DNA of 64,000 bases. It comes from Phytomonospora sp040655735 (GTDB lineage: Bacteria > Actinomycetota > Actinomycetes > Mycobacteriales > Micromonosporaceae). Shown here piece after piece: positions 33,677 through 41,458 of this stretch (positions are counted from its first letter, which is position 1; each line of letters opens with the position of its first letter). The notes under the pieces are model-generated. The model made no database searches, was not told the DNA's origin, and saw only the letters and a program-made list of their open reading frames with translations. The stretch spans positions 558,001 to 622,000 of the forward strand of contig NZ_JBFAKK010000004.1 of assembly GCF_040655735.1 (NCBI RefSeq), in the 5' to 3' direction. The position numbers and the translations under genes were made by a program.

Positions 33677-33823
33677 GTGTCTGATGTGGATGTCGCGGTG
33701 TGGGGCGCGGGGTTCGATCGTTTAATGGTGCGGGTCGGGTCTCGGTTCGCTCGTGCCGAGCCGCGTGAGCGGGTGGCGCGGTATGTGTCGGGGCTGGTCG
33801 CGCCGTTGGAGCGCGAAAGCCTC
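33677..33823 (+). pseudogene. IS701-type transposase remnant (N-terminal end)
   Basis: About 48 codons (VWGAGFDRLMVRVGSRFARAE, RERVARYVSGLVAPLERE) match the N-terminus of IS701-family transposases; the catalytic domain is gone. The preceding CTAGTACTGCGGCGACACTTG could be the element's left end. Downstream to 33930 there is nothing that I recognise. Confidence 0.55.
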
Positions 33824-33929
33824 ACACTGTTGATCATGTCGGTCAATTCGCTGTTCGAGCAGGGTCTCTACCTCCGACCACGACGACTTCATGCGCCGAG
33901 CCCGAGCCCGCATCCCCACCCAACGCCGA

Positions 33930-34761
33930 CATCGGTTCTCCGGTTCGCAACGCGCATCACCCTTGACAAGGTGTCGCTGCGCTATCCCGATACCGACACC
34001 AACGCCGTGGACGACGCCTCCCTGAAGATCCAGCATGGCCAGACCATCGCCCTGGTTGGCGAGAATGGATCCGGCAAGACCAGCCTCGCTGCCCTTATCG
34101 CCTTCTGAACGAACCGACCAGCGGCACCATCCGCTGGGACGGCGCCAACACCACGACGGTCGACACGGCCGACCTCAGCGCCAATATCGCCGTCATGTGC
34201 CAGGACTATCAGCACTGGCCGTTCACCGCACGCATGAACATCCACATCGGACGCACCACCGCTGAAGGCAATGGCCAGATCGAAACTGCCGCGCGGGATG
34301 CCGGTGCCCACGACATGATCACTAAACTACCGCAGGGCGACGAAACCCTCCTCGACAGATCCTTCAAAGACGGCCACGACCTGTCCGGTGGCCAGTGGCA
34401 ACGCCTCACCACCACTCGCACCTTCATCCGCGATGCCCCGCTTCTCATCTGCGACGAACCTTCGGCGGCACTCGATGCTCGGGCCGAGCACGCCATATTC
34501 GTGCACCTGCGCGCCCGCGCTGGAACAGCAACCACGGTGCTGATCACCCACCGGCTCGCCAATGTTCGCCACGCAGTCGCGATCTATGTTCTCGGCAAAG
34601 GACACGTCATTGAAGAAGGAACCCATGATCAGTCGATGGAGCTTAAAGGGCGCTACGCCAGTCTGTTCAAGCTTCAAGCCGCGGCTACCTCGGCGACGCC
34701 GAGGTACACGACACTCCTACTCAGTCGCGGAGCACAGAGGACGCCATGCGCGGCGAAGTAG
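33930..34761 (+). pseudogene. ABC exporter ATP-binding domain, frameshifted and truncated
   Basis: Nucleotide-binding domain of an exporter-type ABC protein: Walker A GENGSGKTS, Q-loop region MCQDYQHWPFTARMN, signature LSGGQWQR, Walker B LLICDEPSAALDA, H-loop ITHRLA. A single frameshift near 34100-34105 places a stop right after Walker A (LAALIAF), and the N-terminal membrane domain (about 300 residues) is missing. The C-terminal residues suggest another shift near 34685. Relatives act in peptide or siderophore export. Neighbouring transposase relics explain the truncation. Confidence 0.78.
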
Positions 34762-35026
34762 GGTCTCCCTCGCCGGGGAGGTGCGCATCAGCGAGACCGC
34801 CCTGCGGGCGTTGATGGAGACCAGAGAGGCTGAGCATCTAGCCGATGTAGACGGTTTTGAGGTGCTGTGGTGGGACAGTGAGCTCGTAGTCTCAGTCCGG
34901 GGCGCTGCGACGGCGCAACGGGTGCTCCCTTTACGCGACGGCTGCTAAGGGAACAGGTGGGGCGGGACATGGGAGGATGTGCTCGCCGAGCACTGTGATC
35001 GGGTGATCAGGGCTCGGTGATGTGGT
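34762..35026. other. No confident gene
   Basis: A 55-codon open stretch (VRISETALRALMETREAEHLADVDG..., plus strand, 34785-34948) is seen, but without a start context or known relative. Otherwise empty. Confidence 0.3.
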
Positions 35027-35072
35027 GGCCCCTGGGGCTCATGGTCGGGAAGACCAATAGAACCCAGGGGCC
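35027..35072 (-). terminator. Terminator of the toxin-immunity pair
   Basis: GGCCCCTGGG (35027-35036) and CCCAGGGGCC (35063-35072) form a 10-bp stem whose loop contains a smaller hairpin (GGTC/GACC). It lies 67 bp after the immunity gene stop. Confidence 0.55.
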
Positions 35073-35139
35073 TCTTCATGCTTTGTTCGGCCGTGTTTTG
35101 CAGCGTTCCTCCGGTTCGACGTTTCGCATGGGTGTGTCG

Positions 35140-35502
35140 CTAAGCATTGTCCTCGAGTGCGTCGAGTTGTTGGAGGATTATCGCAACATGAGTGACCAAT
35201 TCCCCGTCTGTCACGTCACCACTGCTATGCAACTTTGGATCGATCGCATAATCCTCTAGCACAAAGAAGACGTCGTTGAGTGCACGTGCGAAATGCTCAC
35301 GAACACGCTCCCCGTTCGCCAAAGCTTGCTGGCGCGCCAACAACCAGGATCGCGCAAATTCCGGCCCGCCAATGTGGCCCCTTACTAGTGCACGCATGAC
35401 TCGAACTTGTCGATCTATCCCAGCCCCGGACGCAACTTCGGATGGGCGCATCCACACTTTTTGTGCGCTGCGACGCGAGTGCCAGTCAGACTTACCGGTC
35501 AC
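35140..35502 (-). CDS. Immunity protein, colicin-D-immunity-like
   Basis: 120 residues, all helical, acidic at the C-terminus (ALNDVFFVLEDYAIDPKLHSSGDVTDGELV). The helix pattern with an acidic surface and small size resembles the colicin D immunity family, and the gene overlaps the toxin gene by GTGA. It should bind and block the toxin's C-terminal nuclease domain in the cytoplasm of the producer. Codon use is noticeably less G+C-rich than that of neighbouring genes. Confidence 0.6.
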   Translation of the reverse strand: MTGKSDWHSRRSAQKVWMRPSEVASGAGIDRQVRVMRALVRGHIGGPEFARSWLLARQQALANGERVREHFARALNDVFFVLEDYAIDPKLHSSGDVTDGELVTHVAIILQQLDALEDNA

Positions 35503-36404
35503 CTTAGCGCCCCTTCATCCACAATCATCTTGAATTTATTATCCCCTAGAGTGGGAACGCTCCAGAACTCCCCCATATTTGCATGCAGCATAACCATTTT
35601 ACCGTCGGGGTCAATGAATCCTACGGTTTGCCCTTGATTTCGATAATTAAATCTGTAAATTCGAACACCGGGCTTGAGCATGCGGCCCTTGACTGCACTC
35701 TTAAATGCGTTCAGATTGGCCCCATTTCTCGGCCCAGTGATTTTAAACTCTGGGGCGGCGTGCGAATCATATTTCTTACTGAGGTTCGACGTCTTCGAAA
35801 AGCCAAGTTTTGCAGCCCATGAATCAGCAGCGGAGGGACCGGCCGCCTTCGCAGTGCCATTTGGAACGAGCTTGTCGAGAATTCCGTCTGCTGCACTCTT
35901 GCTCGTACCCTCACCAAGGGCTGGCAACGCCCCCTTAGCTGCGTATGCCGCACCGTAGACCGCACCAACCAAACCAAGGAAGCCTCCAATGACGGCGCCT
36001 TCCGGGGGCTGCGGTGGTTGTTCGTCGGCGGAGTCGCCTTCGAAGGCACTGGCGGCCCATGAGTCGACGGCGCCCCCGACCATGCTGCATACGACGCCGG
36101 CGGGTGCGACCCCTAGTCCGAAGGTGGCTCCGGTGGCGATGCCCCAGCAGGCTGCATCAGCGGCGAATCCCACGACTGTGCCGACGAGGTCGGCGTTTTC
36201 GCCGATCCATTCACCGGATTCGTTCCATGCGTCGCTGACGGCGTCGCCTGCGTCGCAGGTCCAGTCGCCCATCCAGTCGCCCCAGCAGCCGTCGTCTTGT
36301 TCTGGTTCCCTGCTCGTGACGGCAAAGGCCTTGGCAACCCGCCGCAGTCTGCCCAACACCATCGCCAGGCTCCTCCCCACCCCACGCGCCAGCGACGGCA
36401 CCAA
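35499..36404 (-). CDS. Polymorphic toxin with colicin-D-like C-terminal domain
   Basis: About 301 residues (TTG at 36404, or GTG at 36401). N-terminal part is Trp/Asp-rich, followed by Gly/Ala-rich hydrophobic stretches (about 75-115 and 137-160) of the kind found before the toxin domain in large secreted toxins. The C-terminal about 85 residues (AAPEFKITGPRNGANLNAFKSAV, GVRIYRFNYRNQ, TVGFIDPDGKMVMLHANMGEFWSV) follow the layout of colicin D-type tRNA nucleases. No secretion signal, RHS repeats or WXG/LXG domain is present, so this may be a detached toxin tip. Lower G+C than the surroundings. Confidence 0.6.
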   Translation of the reverse strand: MVPSLARGVGRSLAMVLGRLRRVAKAFAVTSREPEQDDGCWGDWMGDWTCDAGDAVSDAWNESGEWIGENADLVGTVVGFAADAACWGIATGATFGLGVAPAGVVCSMVGGAVDSWAASAFEGDSADEQPPQPPEGAVIGGFLGLVGAVYGAAYAAKGALPALGEGTSKSAADGILDKLVPNGTAKAAGPSAADSWAAKLGFSKTSNLSKKYDSHAAPEFKITGPRNGANLNAFKSAVKGRMLKPGVRIYRFNYRNQGQTVGFIDPDGKMVMLHANMGEFWSVPTLGDNKFKMIVDEGALR

Positions 36405-36773
36405 AGGCTCACCCCGGCAACGTGGGTCGAACCTTTAGCTCATGGGCCTCGATCACGGCTGGGTCAGCGCCCTGGGCCTCCCGCGAACCCGGGCCATACG
36501 CGTCCTCGGCGACGGGGCGGTGCCCACAACAAGGGGGAGCCGCCTTCCGAGCCCTGCTGGGCGGCTACGGTCCTGGCCCACGCCTCAGCCGGAGGAAGGC
36601 TGCGTTAAGGCACGCGGAGCTACCGCAGGGTTCCGGCGTCTCGTATCTCGATGGGAACTCCCCATCGCAACCGTGGGCTGTTTTCTCGCAGCGAGCCGAC
36701 TCGCCCTCGTCGGGCTCTGCTCGCCGCCGAGGCCGACGTGACGACCTCCACACTGCTTCGACACTCATCTAGT
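36405..36773. other. Gene-free stretch
   Basis: Several open frames exist on both strands, as everywhere in such G+C-rich DNA, but none has recognisable content, start context or consistent codon bias. Confidence 0.4.
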
Positions 36774-36822
36774 TTGACGGATGTCGAATCAAGGTGCATG
36801 ATTGCCCGATCGGCTTGATTCG
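36774..36822 (+). promoter_or_regulatory. Promoter and overlapping inverted repeat for the small Cys-rich gene
   Basis: -35 TTGACG (36774-36779), 17-bp spacer, -10 CATGAT (36797-36802). Perfect 9-bp arms CGAATCAAG (36785-36793) and CTTGATTCG (36814-36822) flank the -10 box, a position suited to a repressor. Confidence 0.55.
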
Positions 36823-36848
36823 GTATTCATCGAAATAGGGAGCGCATC

Positions 36849-37004
36849 ATGTTTCTGGCGAAACTCAGGCAGCGTCGCGCCGAGGCCCGAGCGGTGTCCT
36901 TCTGCGACTCCTGCGCGCAGGTCTGCACCTCGGAATGCCGTGCACAAGCGCGGCTGGAACGCGTGCACGCGAAGGTCGCCTACGAGGTCGGATACCTTCG
37001 CTGA
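36849..37004 (+). CDS. Small Cys-rich protein
   Basis: 51 residues from an ATG with GGGAG seven bases upstream: a basic N-terminus (MFLAKLRQRRAEARAV) followed by FCDSCAQVCTSEC, five-residue-spaced cysteines (CxxCxxxCxxxC) able to hold zinc or a small cluster, and a helical tail. I recall short actinobacterial proteins with this CDSCAQVC motif, always unnamed. It has its own promoter with an inverted repeat, so it appears regulated. Function unknown. Confidence 0.65.
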   Translation: MFLAKLRQRRAEARAVSFCDSCAQVCTSECRAQARLERVHAKVAYEVGYLR

Positions 37005-37198
37005 CGCGAGCGCGGAGATCCTCGGCGAGCGATTCAACGCAGGGTCTCCGCGAATCCGGGCGGCCGCGCTGTCCCGTGACGGCGGCCTGTATCGGAGGCA
37101 ATACCAGGGCCGGGGCCGAAGTTCGGTACCTCTCAGGTTTGCGGGGCGGGCCTGGGTACAGCCGGTCCACCACCGTGTTCCGATCTTCGACGGTGACG

Positions 37199-37236
37199 CC
37201 AAAGCCGCCGACGTCTTGTGACGTCGACGGCTTTGG
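37199..37236 (-). terminator. Terminator after the DoxX gene
   Basis: 17-bp arms (37199-37215 and 37220-37236; CCAAAGCCG...CGACGTC) with one mismatch and a 4-nt loop, 12 bp beyond the DoxX stop. Could also serve plus-strand transcripts (TTCT follows). The stretch 37005-37198 holds nothing else I recognise. Confidence 0.8.
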
Positions 37237-37248
37237 TTCTGCACACTG

Positions 37249-37830
37249 CTACTTCAGCCAGGGGTTGCTGTTGACGATCGGGAGTTTCTCCCAGATCCTG
37301 CCCAGTCCCCAGGTGCGGCCTGCGTAGGCGGCGGCGCAGGCGATGAGGGCGATGGCGTAGATGAGGTGGTAGTCGACCAGGGGGTTGTTCGATCCGCTGG
37401 GTTCTCCGGCCGAGGTGGTCTGGTCGAGGGGCCACTCGGCGGCCCACATGAGCAGCATCATGACGGTGGCCGAGCCGGCGGCCAGGCGCAGCCCGATGCC
37501 GGCGATGGCGGCGATGCCGATGGCGCCGAGGCCGAGCATGAACAGCCAGTCGGCCCAGGCCGCGCCTGCCCAGGACTGGAAGGTCGACTCGAAGGGTCCG
37601 ACGGAGACGTGGCCGAGGAAGCCCTGGGTCGGCGAGCCTCCGTTGAGCCAGGCTCGCTCGGCCGGGGTGGCGTAGCCGAGGCCGAAGAGCTTGTCGGCGA
37701 AGGCCCACAGGAAGATCAGGCCGGTGGCGATGCGCAGGACGGCCAGGGAGCGGGCCGCCCAAGGCGAGGCGGTGGTGGCTTCGATGTTGTTCTCGGTGCC
37801 GGTGAGGGTGATGCGGTCACGAACGGACAT
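37249..37830 (-). CDS. DoxX-family integral membrane protein
   Basis: 193 residues with four main membrane helices (about 27-47, 90-115, 117-135, 152-172) and the DoxX-type beginning SLAVLRIATGLIFLWAFADKLFGLG. Relatives form the small subunit of thiosulfate:quinone oxidoreductase or act in redox homeostasis; none of the partner subunits is here. It lies 30 bp after a universal stress protein gene on the same strand, so it belongs to that DevR-box-led transcript. Confidence 0.75.
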   Translation of the reverse strand: MSVRDRITLTGTENNIEATTASPWAARSLAVLRIATGLIFLWAFADKLFGLGYATPAERAWLNGGSPTQGFLGHVSVGPFESTFQSWAGAAWADWLFMLGLGAIGIAAIAGIGLRLAAGSATVMMLLMWAAEWPLDQTTSAGEPSGSNNPLVDYHLIYAIALIACAAAYAGRTWGLGRIWEKLPIVNSNPWLK

Positions 37831-37860
37831 GGCGGGGGCCTCTTTCGGATGTCAGGTTGT

Positions 37861-38754
37861 TCAGGCTTCGGGGATGACGACGACGGGCGACCAGGAGTGG
37901 TGGAGCAGGGCCTGGCTCACCGAGCCGGTGTAGGCGCGGCGCCCGCCGGTGCCGACGACGATGAGGCGGGCGGCGACGGACCACTCGACGAGTGCCTGGG
38001 CCGGTCGGTGCTCGGTGACGGTGCAGGTGACGTGCAGGCCGGGGTGGTCCTTTTCGATCATCTGCACGTTCTCGCGCAGCCAGGCGGTTCGGCGGCCGGC
38101 CTGCTCGCTGACGGAGCCCGCGGTGCGCTGGTCGACGGGGTGGAAGGCGTGGACGACGATGAGCTGGGACCCGTGGCGGGCTGCATGGTCGGCCGCGAAG
38201 GCGAGAGCGGTGCGGCTGGCCGGCGTTCCGTCGAAGCCGGCGACGACGGGCATGTCGGTGGCCTCCACGGGCACGGCGCGGGTGTGCGTGCGAACGACGG
38301 CCACCGGGCATGGCGGGTCGGAGGCGATGGCGCTGCTGACCGAACCGAGGAGCATGCGGCCCAGAAGTCCGCGACTGTGGCTGCCGAGAACGAGAAGCGA
38401 GGCGTTGCGGGCTTCGACTTCGAGGGTCTCGAAGGGCACGCCTTCGACGACCTTGGTCTCGACCTCGAGACCGGATCCGCTTTCATTGACGATGGCCGTG
38501 GCGTCGGCGAGCATCTCCTTGGCGTTCTGCTCGTACTGCTCGCGGGCGGTCTTGTCGAGGCCTTCGTCGCGCAGCGGGAAGTAGTAGTCGTCGCGGCCGA
38601 GTCGCGTTTGGGGCAGCCACTCGAATGCGTGGACGAGAACGAGCGGACTGTAAGTCGTGGCCGCCTCCTGGGCCGCCCAGCGCAGTGCCACCACACTCTC
38701 GGGACCCTCGTCGATACCGACGACGATCGGTGACTTTTCGCGGTTCGTTTCCAT
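37861..38754 (-). CDS. Universal stress protein, tandem Usp domains
   Basis: 297 residues, two Usp domains (about 9-150 and 160-296). The first keeps the ATP-binding loop G-x2-G-x9-G(S) (LGSHSRGLLGRMLLGSVSS); the second keeps VVGTGGRRAY but then diverges. Tandem-domain proteins of this size resemble mycobacterial Rv2623/Rv1996, which bind ATP and promote growth arrest. A DevR-like box lies 59 bp before its start. Followed by DoxX. Confidence 0.9.
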   Translation of the reverse strand: METNREKSPIVVGIDEGPESVVALRWAAQEAATTYSPLVLVHAFEWLPQTRLGRDDYYFPLRDEGLDKTAREQYEQNAKEMLADATAIVNESGSGLEVETKVVEGVPFETLEVEARNASLLVLGSHSRGLLGRMLLGSVSSAIASDPPCPVAVVRTHTRAVPVEATDMPVVAGFDGTPASRTALAFAADHAARHGSQLIVVHAFHPVDQRTAGSVSEQAGRRTAWLRENVQMIEKDHPGLHVTCTVTEHRPAQALVEWSVAARLIVVGTGGRRAYTGSVSQALLHHSWSPVVVIPEA

Positions 38755-38813
38755 GGCACCAGCATCTCGGCCGGGTCCGGAGTGGCGTCAGTGACGAAAC
38801 ATGGCTTTGTGCC

Positions 38814-38827
38814 GGGTCTTTGGTCCC
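38814..38827. promoter_or_regulatory. DevR/DosR-like box 1
   Basis: GGGTCTTTGGTCCC, 12 of 14 positions match GGGACTWWAGTCCC. It lies between the divergent universal stress protein (59 bp) and cNMP-binding (126 bp) genes. Confidence 0.65.
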
Positions 38828-38953
38828 GGTTGAGGCGGAGGCGTTGCCAGCGGGGCCGAAAGTCCCTGCTCGACGCATTCCAGCGTCTCTGTTCGCGCCT
38901 GCGCCGTTGGATGACGGTGTAGCCAGAGACCAGTACCCACCGAGGAGGCCGAC

Positions 38954-39466
38954 ATGCCCTCGCTCAGCGAACTCAAGGGCTTCGCTCCGTTCCGCGACTT
39001 CCAGCGGAGCCACCTCGCGCAATTGGCTGCGACTGCGCGCGATGTGCACTACCGCCCCGGGGACCGGCTCTTCAAGGAGGGAACGCCCGCCTGGGGCTGC
39101 TGGCTGATCACCTCCGGCCAGGTCATCCTCGATGCCGAGGGCGCCGTCTTGGAGACGCTCGGCGCCGGCGATCTCGTCGGGTGGTCGTGGCTGGTACCGC
39201 CTCACCGGTGGCACTTCGGGGCGACGGCCGTCACCGATGTCAGCGCGATCGTGCTCGACACCGATCGCTTGAAGAACTTCGCCGAGGGCGACCCCGGTCT
39301 CGGCTATGCCGTCACCAGAACCCTCTTCTCGGTCCTGCTGCAAAGGCTGCAGGCGACCCGCTTCCGGCTTCTCGAAATGCGATCGGAGAAGCCGATCCAG
39401 CCCATCCGCAGACCCACCATGCAGGACTACTTCCCGAAGTCCGACCAGAAAGGGGCGGTCCGATGA
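38954..39466 (+). CDS. Cyclic-nucleotide-binding-domain protein without DNA-binding domain
   Basis: 170 residues containing one cNMP-binding beta-roll (about 8-125; YRPGDRLFKEGTPAWGCWLITSGQVIL, GDLVGWSWLVPP) and a helical end. The phosphate-binding cassette is altered (PPHRWHFGATA rather than GE-x-A-L-x-x-x-x-RxA), so ligand binding is doubtful. There is no helix-turn-helix, unlike Crp. It overlaps the next universal stress gene by ATGA and probably modulates or works with it. Confidence 0.8.
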   Translation: MPSLSELKGFAPFRDFQRSHLAQLAATARDVHYRPGDRLFKEGTPAWGCWLITSGQVILDAEGAVLETLGAGDLVGWSWLVPPHRWHFGATAVTDVSAIVLDTDRLKNFAEGDPGLGYAVTRTLFSVLLQRLQATRFRLLEMRSEKPIQPIRRPTMQDYFPKSDQKGAVR

Positions 39467-40317
39467 CCGACTCGCTGCCGATCACCGTCGGAGTCGACGG
39501 TTCCAAGCCCAGCCTCACCGCTGTGGAGCACGCCGTCGAGATGGCCACGCGCCTTGGCGCGCCCTTGCGACTCGTGCACGCGTACGAGAGCCCTCTCTAC
39601 GACTACCCGCTTTACCCCTACACCGGTGACTCCATGGAGGAGTACCTCCGCGAGCATGCCAAGGAAACCCTTCAGGAGCTCGTCGACCGTCTCCGTGCCG
39701 ACAACCCCGCACTCGACATCCGCGGCGAACAGGTCAACGGTGTCGCCGCGGAGGCGATCATCGAAAGGTCGGGACGTTCGAGGATGACCGTGCTCGGCTC
39801 GCGAGGGCACGGAGGTTTCGTCGGGTTGCTCCTGGGCTCAGTGTCGACGCAAGTGGGCACCTACGGGCACGGCCCGATCGTGGTCGTCCGTGACATCGAT
39901 GGGGAACGGCCGGAGGACGCGCCAGTCCTCGTCGGCTACGACGGTTCCGCAGGGGCCGAGGCGGCGTTGTTGTTCGCTGCCGACGAGGCCCTGTCGCGCG
40001 GCGTCGTCCTGGAAGTGCTCTCCTTCCATGGTCCCGCGCTTGACGACGAACGTGCCCACGCGCAGGCCGCCGTCGCTTCGGCCGAGCGGAAACTGATGCG
40101 GAACCACCCCGAGCTGAAGGTGGATGCGCGGGCGGTGCCCGGTATGGATCCGGCGTTCCGCCTGATCACGCACAGCCGGACGGCGAGCCTGACCGTGGTC
40201 GGTTCGCGAGGGCGGGGCGGCTTCACCGGCATGGTGCTGGGCTCCGTGGGCCGGACGCTGCTGCACCATGCGTTCGGTCCGGTCGCCGTCGTCCATCCGC
40301 CGGCCGAAGTCGGCTGA
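39463..40317 (+). CDS. Universal stress protein, tandem Usp domains
   Basis: 284 residues; both halves carry the ATP loop (LGSRGHGGFVGLLLGSVSTQ and VGSRGRGGFTGMVLGSVGRT). Translationally coupled (ATGA) to the cNMP-binding gene. A strong terminator follows the stop. Confidence 0.9.
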   Translation: MTDSLPITVGVDGSKPSLTAVEHAVEMATRLGAPLRLVHAYESPLYDYPLYPYTGDSMEEYLREHAKETLQELVDRLRADNPALDIRGEQVNGVAAEAIIERSGRSRMTVLGSRGHGGFVGLLLGSVSTQVGTYGHGPIVVVRDIDGERPEDAPVLVGYDGSAGAEAALLFAADEALSRGVVLEVLSFHGPALDDERAHAQAAVASAERKLMRNHPELKVDARAVPGMDPAFRLITHSRTASLTVVGSRGRGGFTGMVLGSVGRTLLHHAFGPVAVVHPPAEVG

Positions 40318-40328
40318 AAACCGCTGCG

Positions 40329-40356
40329 ACGCCCCGGGGAACGCTCCCCGGGGCGT
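40329..40356 (+). terminator. Terminator
   Basis: Perfect 12-bp stem ACGCCCCGGGGA / TCCCCGGGGCGT, 4-nt loop, 11 bp after the universal stress gene stop. Confidence 0.85.
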
Positions 40357-40393
40357 TCGGCTGCGTGCGGCTTGCGGCGGGCCAGCCGATACG

Positions 40394-40407
40394 GCGACTT
40401 TGGTCCC
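40394..40407 (+). promoter_or_regulatory. DevR/DosR-like box 2
   Basis: GCGACTTTGGTCCC, 12 of 14 matches, 58 bp before the start of the next universal stress gene. Confidence 0.6.
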
Positions 40408-40465
40408 TGCCGGGTCGTGCGCTCTGGCTCTGGCTCTCCGAACCCGCAGGTAGGACGCTTGATTC

Positions 40466-41416
40466 ATGAGAACACAGAGCATGGGACGGGCCGTCGTCGT
40501 CGGCATCGACGAGAGCGCACACAGCGTGGCGGCGCTGCGATGGGCGGCGCGGGAAGCCGAGACCAGCGGCAGCCCGTTGGTGATCGTGCACGCCTACGAG
40601 TGGGAGCTGCCGACACGAATGTTGGAGGGGGGCTATTACTTCCCGCTGCGCGACGCCGGTGTCGAGGAGGTCTCGCAGTCCGACTTCGAACGGTTTGCCC
40701 GCGAACTCGTGGCCAACGCCAATGACGTGGTCACCGAGACCAGCGCGCACCTGTCGGTAATGACGAGGATCGTGGAGGGCCCGGCAGTCGATGTGCTCAA
40801 TGCCGAAGCGAAGGACGCTTCCATGCTGGTGCTGGGTAGCCACGGGCGGGGCTTGCTGGGCCGGATGCTCCTCGGATCGGTCAGCAGCGCCATCGCCGCC
40901 GAGCCGCCTTGCCCGATAGTGGTCGTCCGCAGCGAAGCCGCACCGGCGCACGTTGGCAGGCACCTGCCGGTCGTCGTTGGAGTCGACGGCACGCCGGTGA
41001 GCAGTGCAGCCGCAGCCTACGCGGCGGCCCATGCGGCGCGGCAAGGTTCGCCGCTGCGGATCGTGCACGTGCATCGGGAAGCCGCGAACGGCGGCAACGT
41101 TGAGTCTGAGTGGCTGCGCGAGCTCGTTTTGAGCGTCGAGAAGCAGTACCCCGGCCTTGAGGCCGCCGGCTCGCTCATATCCGGCAGGCCGGTCCAGGCC
41201 CTTGTCGAGCTGTCCTCGGAATCCGAGCTGGTCGTGGTCGGAGCGCAGCGCGGGCGCGGCGGCTCGGTGGCACGCGGCTTGCTGCACCACGCCTGGTCTT
41301 CGGTCGCCGTCGTTCCGCAGCACTCATGGAGCACCCCAGCGGCCAAATCAAATAGTGAACGTAAGCGTCCGAGCCGTCCCGTTCGAGCAAGGCTAGATGG
41401 CACCGGGAACGACTAG
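40466..41416 (+). CDS. Universal stress protein, tandem Usp domains
   Basis: 316 residues from ATG 40466 (another ATG lies five codons in). First domain intact (LGSHGRGLLGRMLLGSVSS); second keeps VVGAQRGRGGSVARGLLHHA without the full loop. The C-terminus has an extra basic tail of about 20 residues (KSNSERKRPSRPVRARLDG). Monocistronic, under box 2; it ends 42 bp before the DevS-like kinase gene on the same strand, so readthrough into it is possible. Confidence 0.88.
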   Translation: MRTQSMGRAVVVGIDESAHSVAALRWAAREAETSGSPLVIVHAYEWELPTRMLEGGYYFPLRDAGVEEVSQSDFERFARELVANANDVVTETSAHLSVMTRIVEGPAVDVLNAEAKDASMLVLGSHGRGLLGRMLLGSVSSAIAAEPPCPIVVVRSEAAPAHVGRHLPVVVGVDGTPVSSAAAAYAAAHAARQGSPLRIVHVHREAANGGNVESEWLRELVLSVEKQYPGLEAAGSLISGRPVQALVELSSESELVVVGAQRGRGGSVARGLLHHAWSSVAVVPQHSWSTPAAKSNSERKRPSRPVRARLDGTGND

Positions 41417-41458
41417 CATCGAACCCGGCTCGGTTCGCGGCGGTATGAGCAGAGATGG

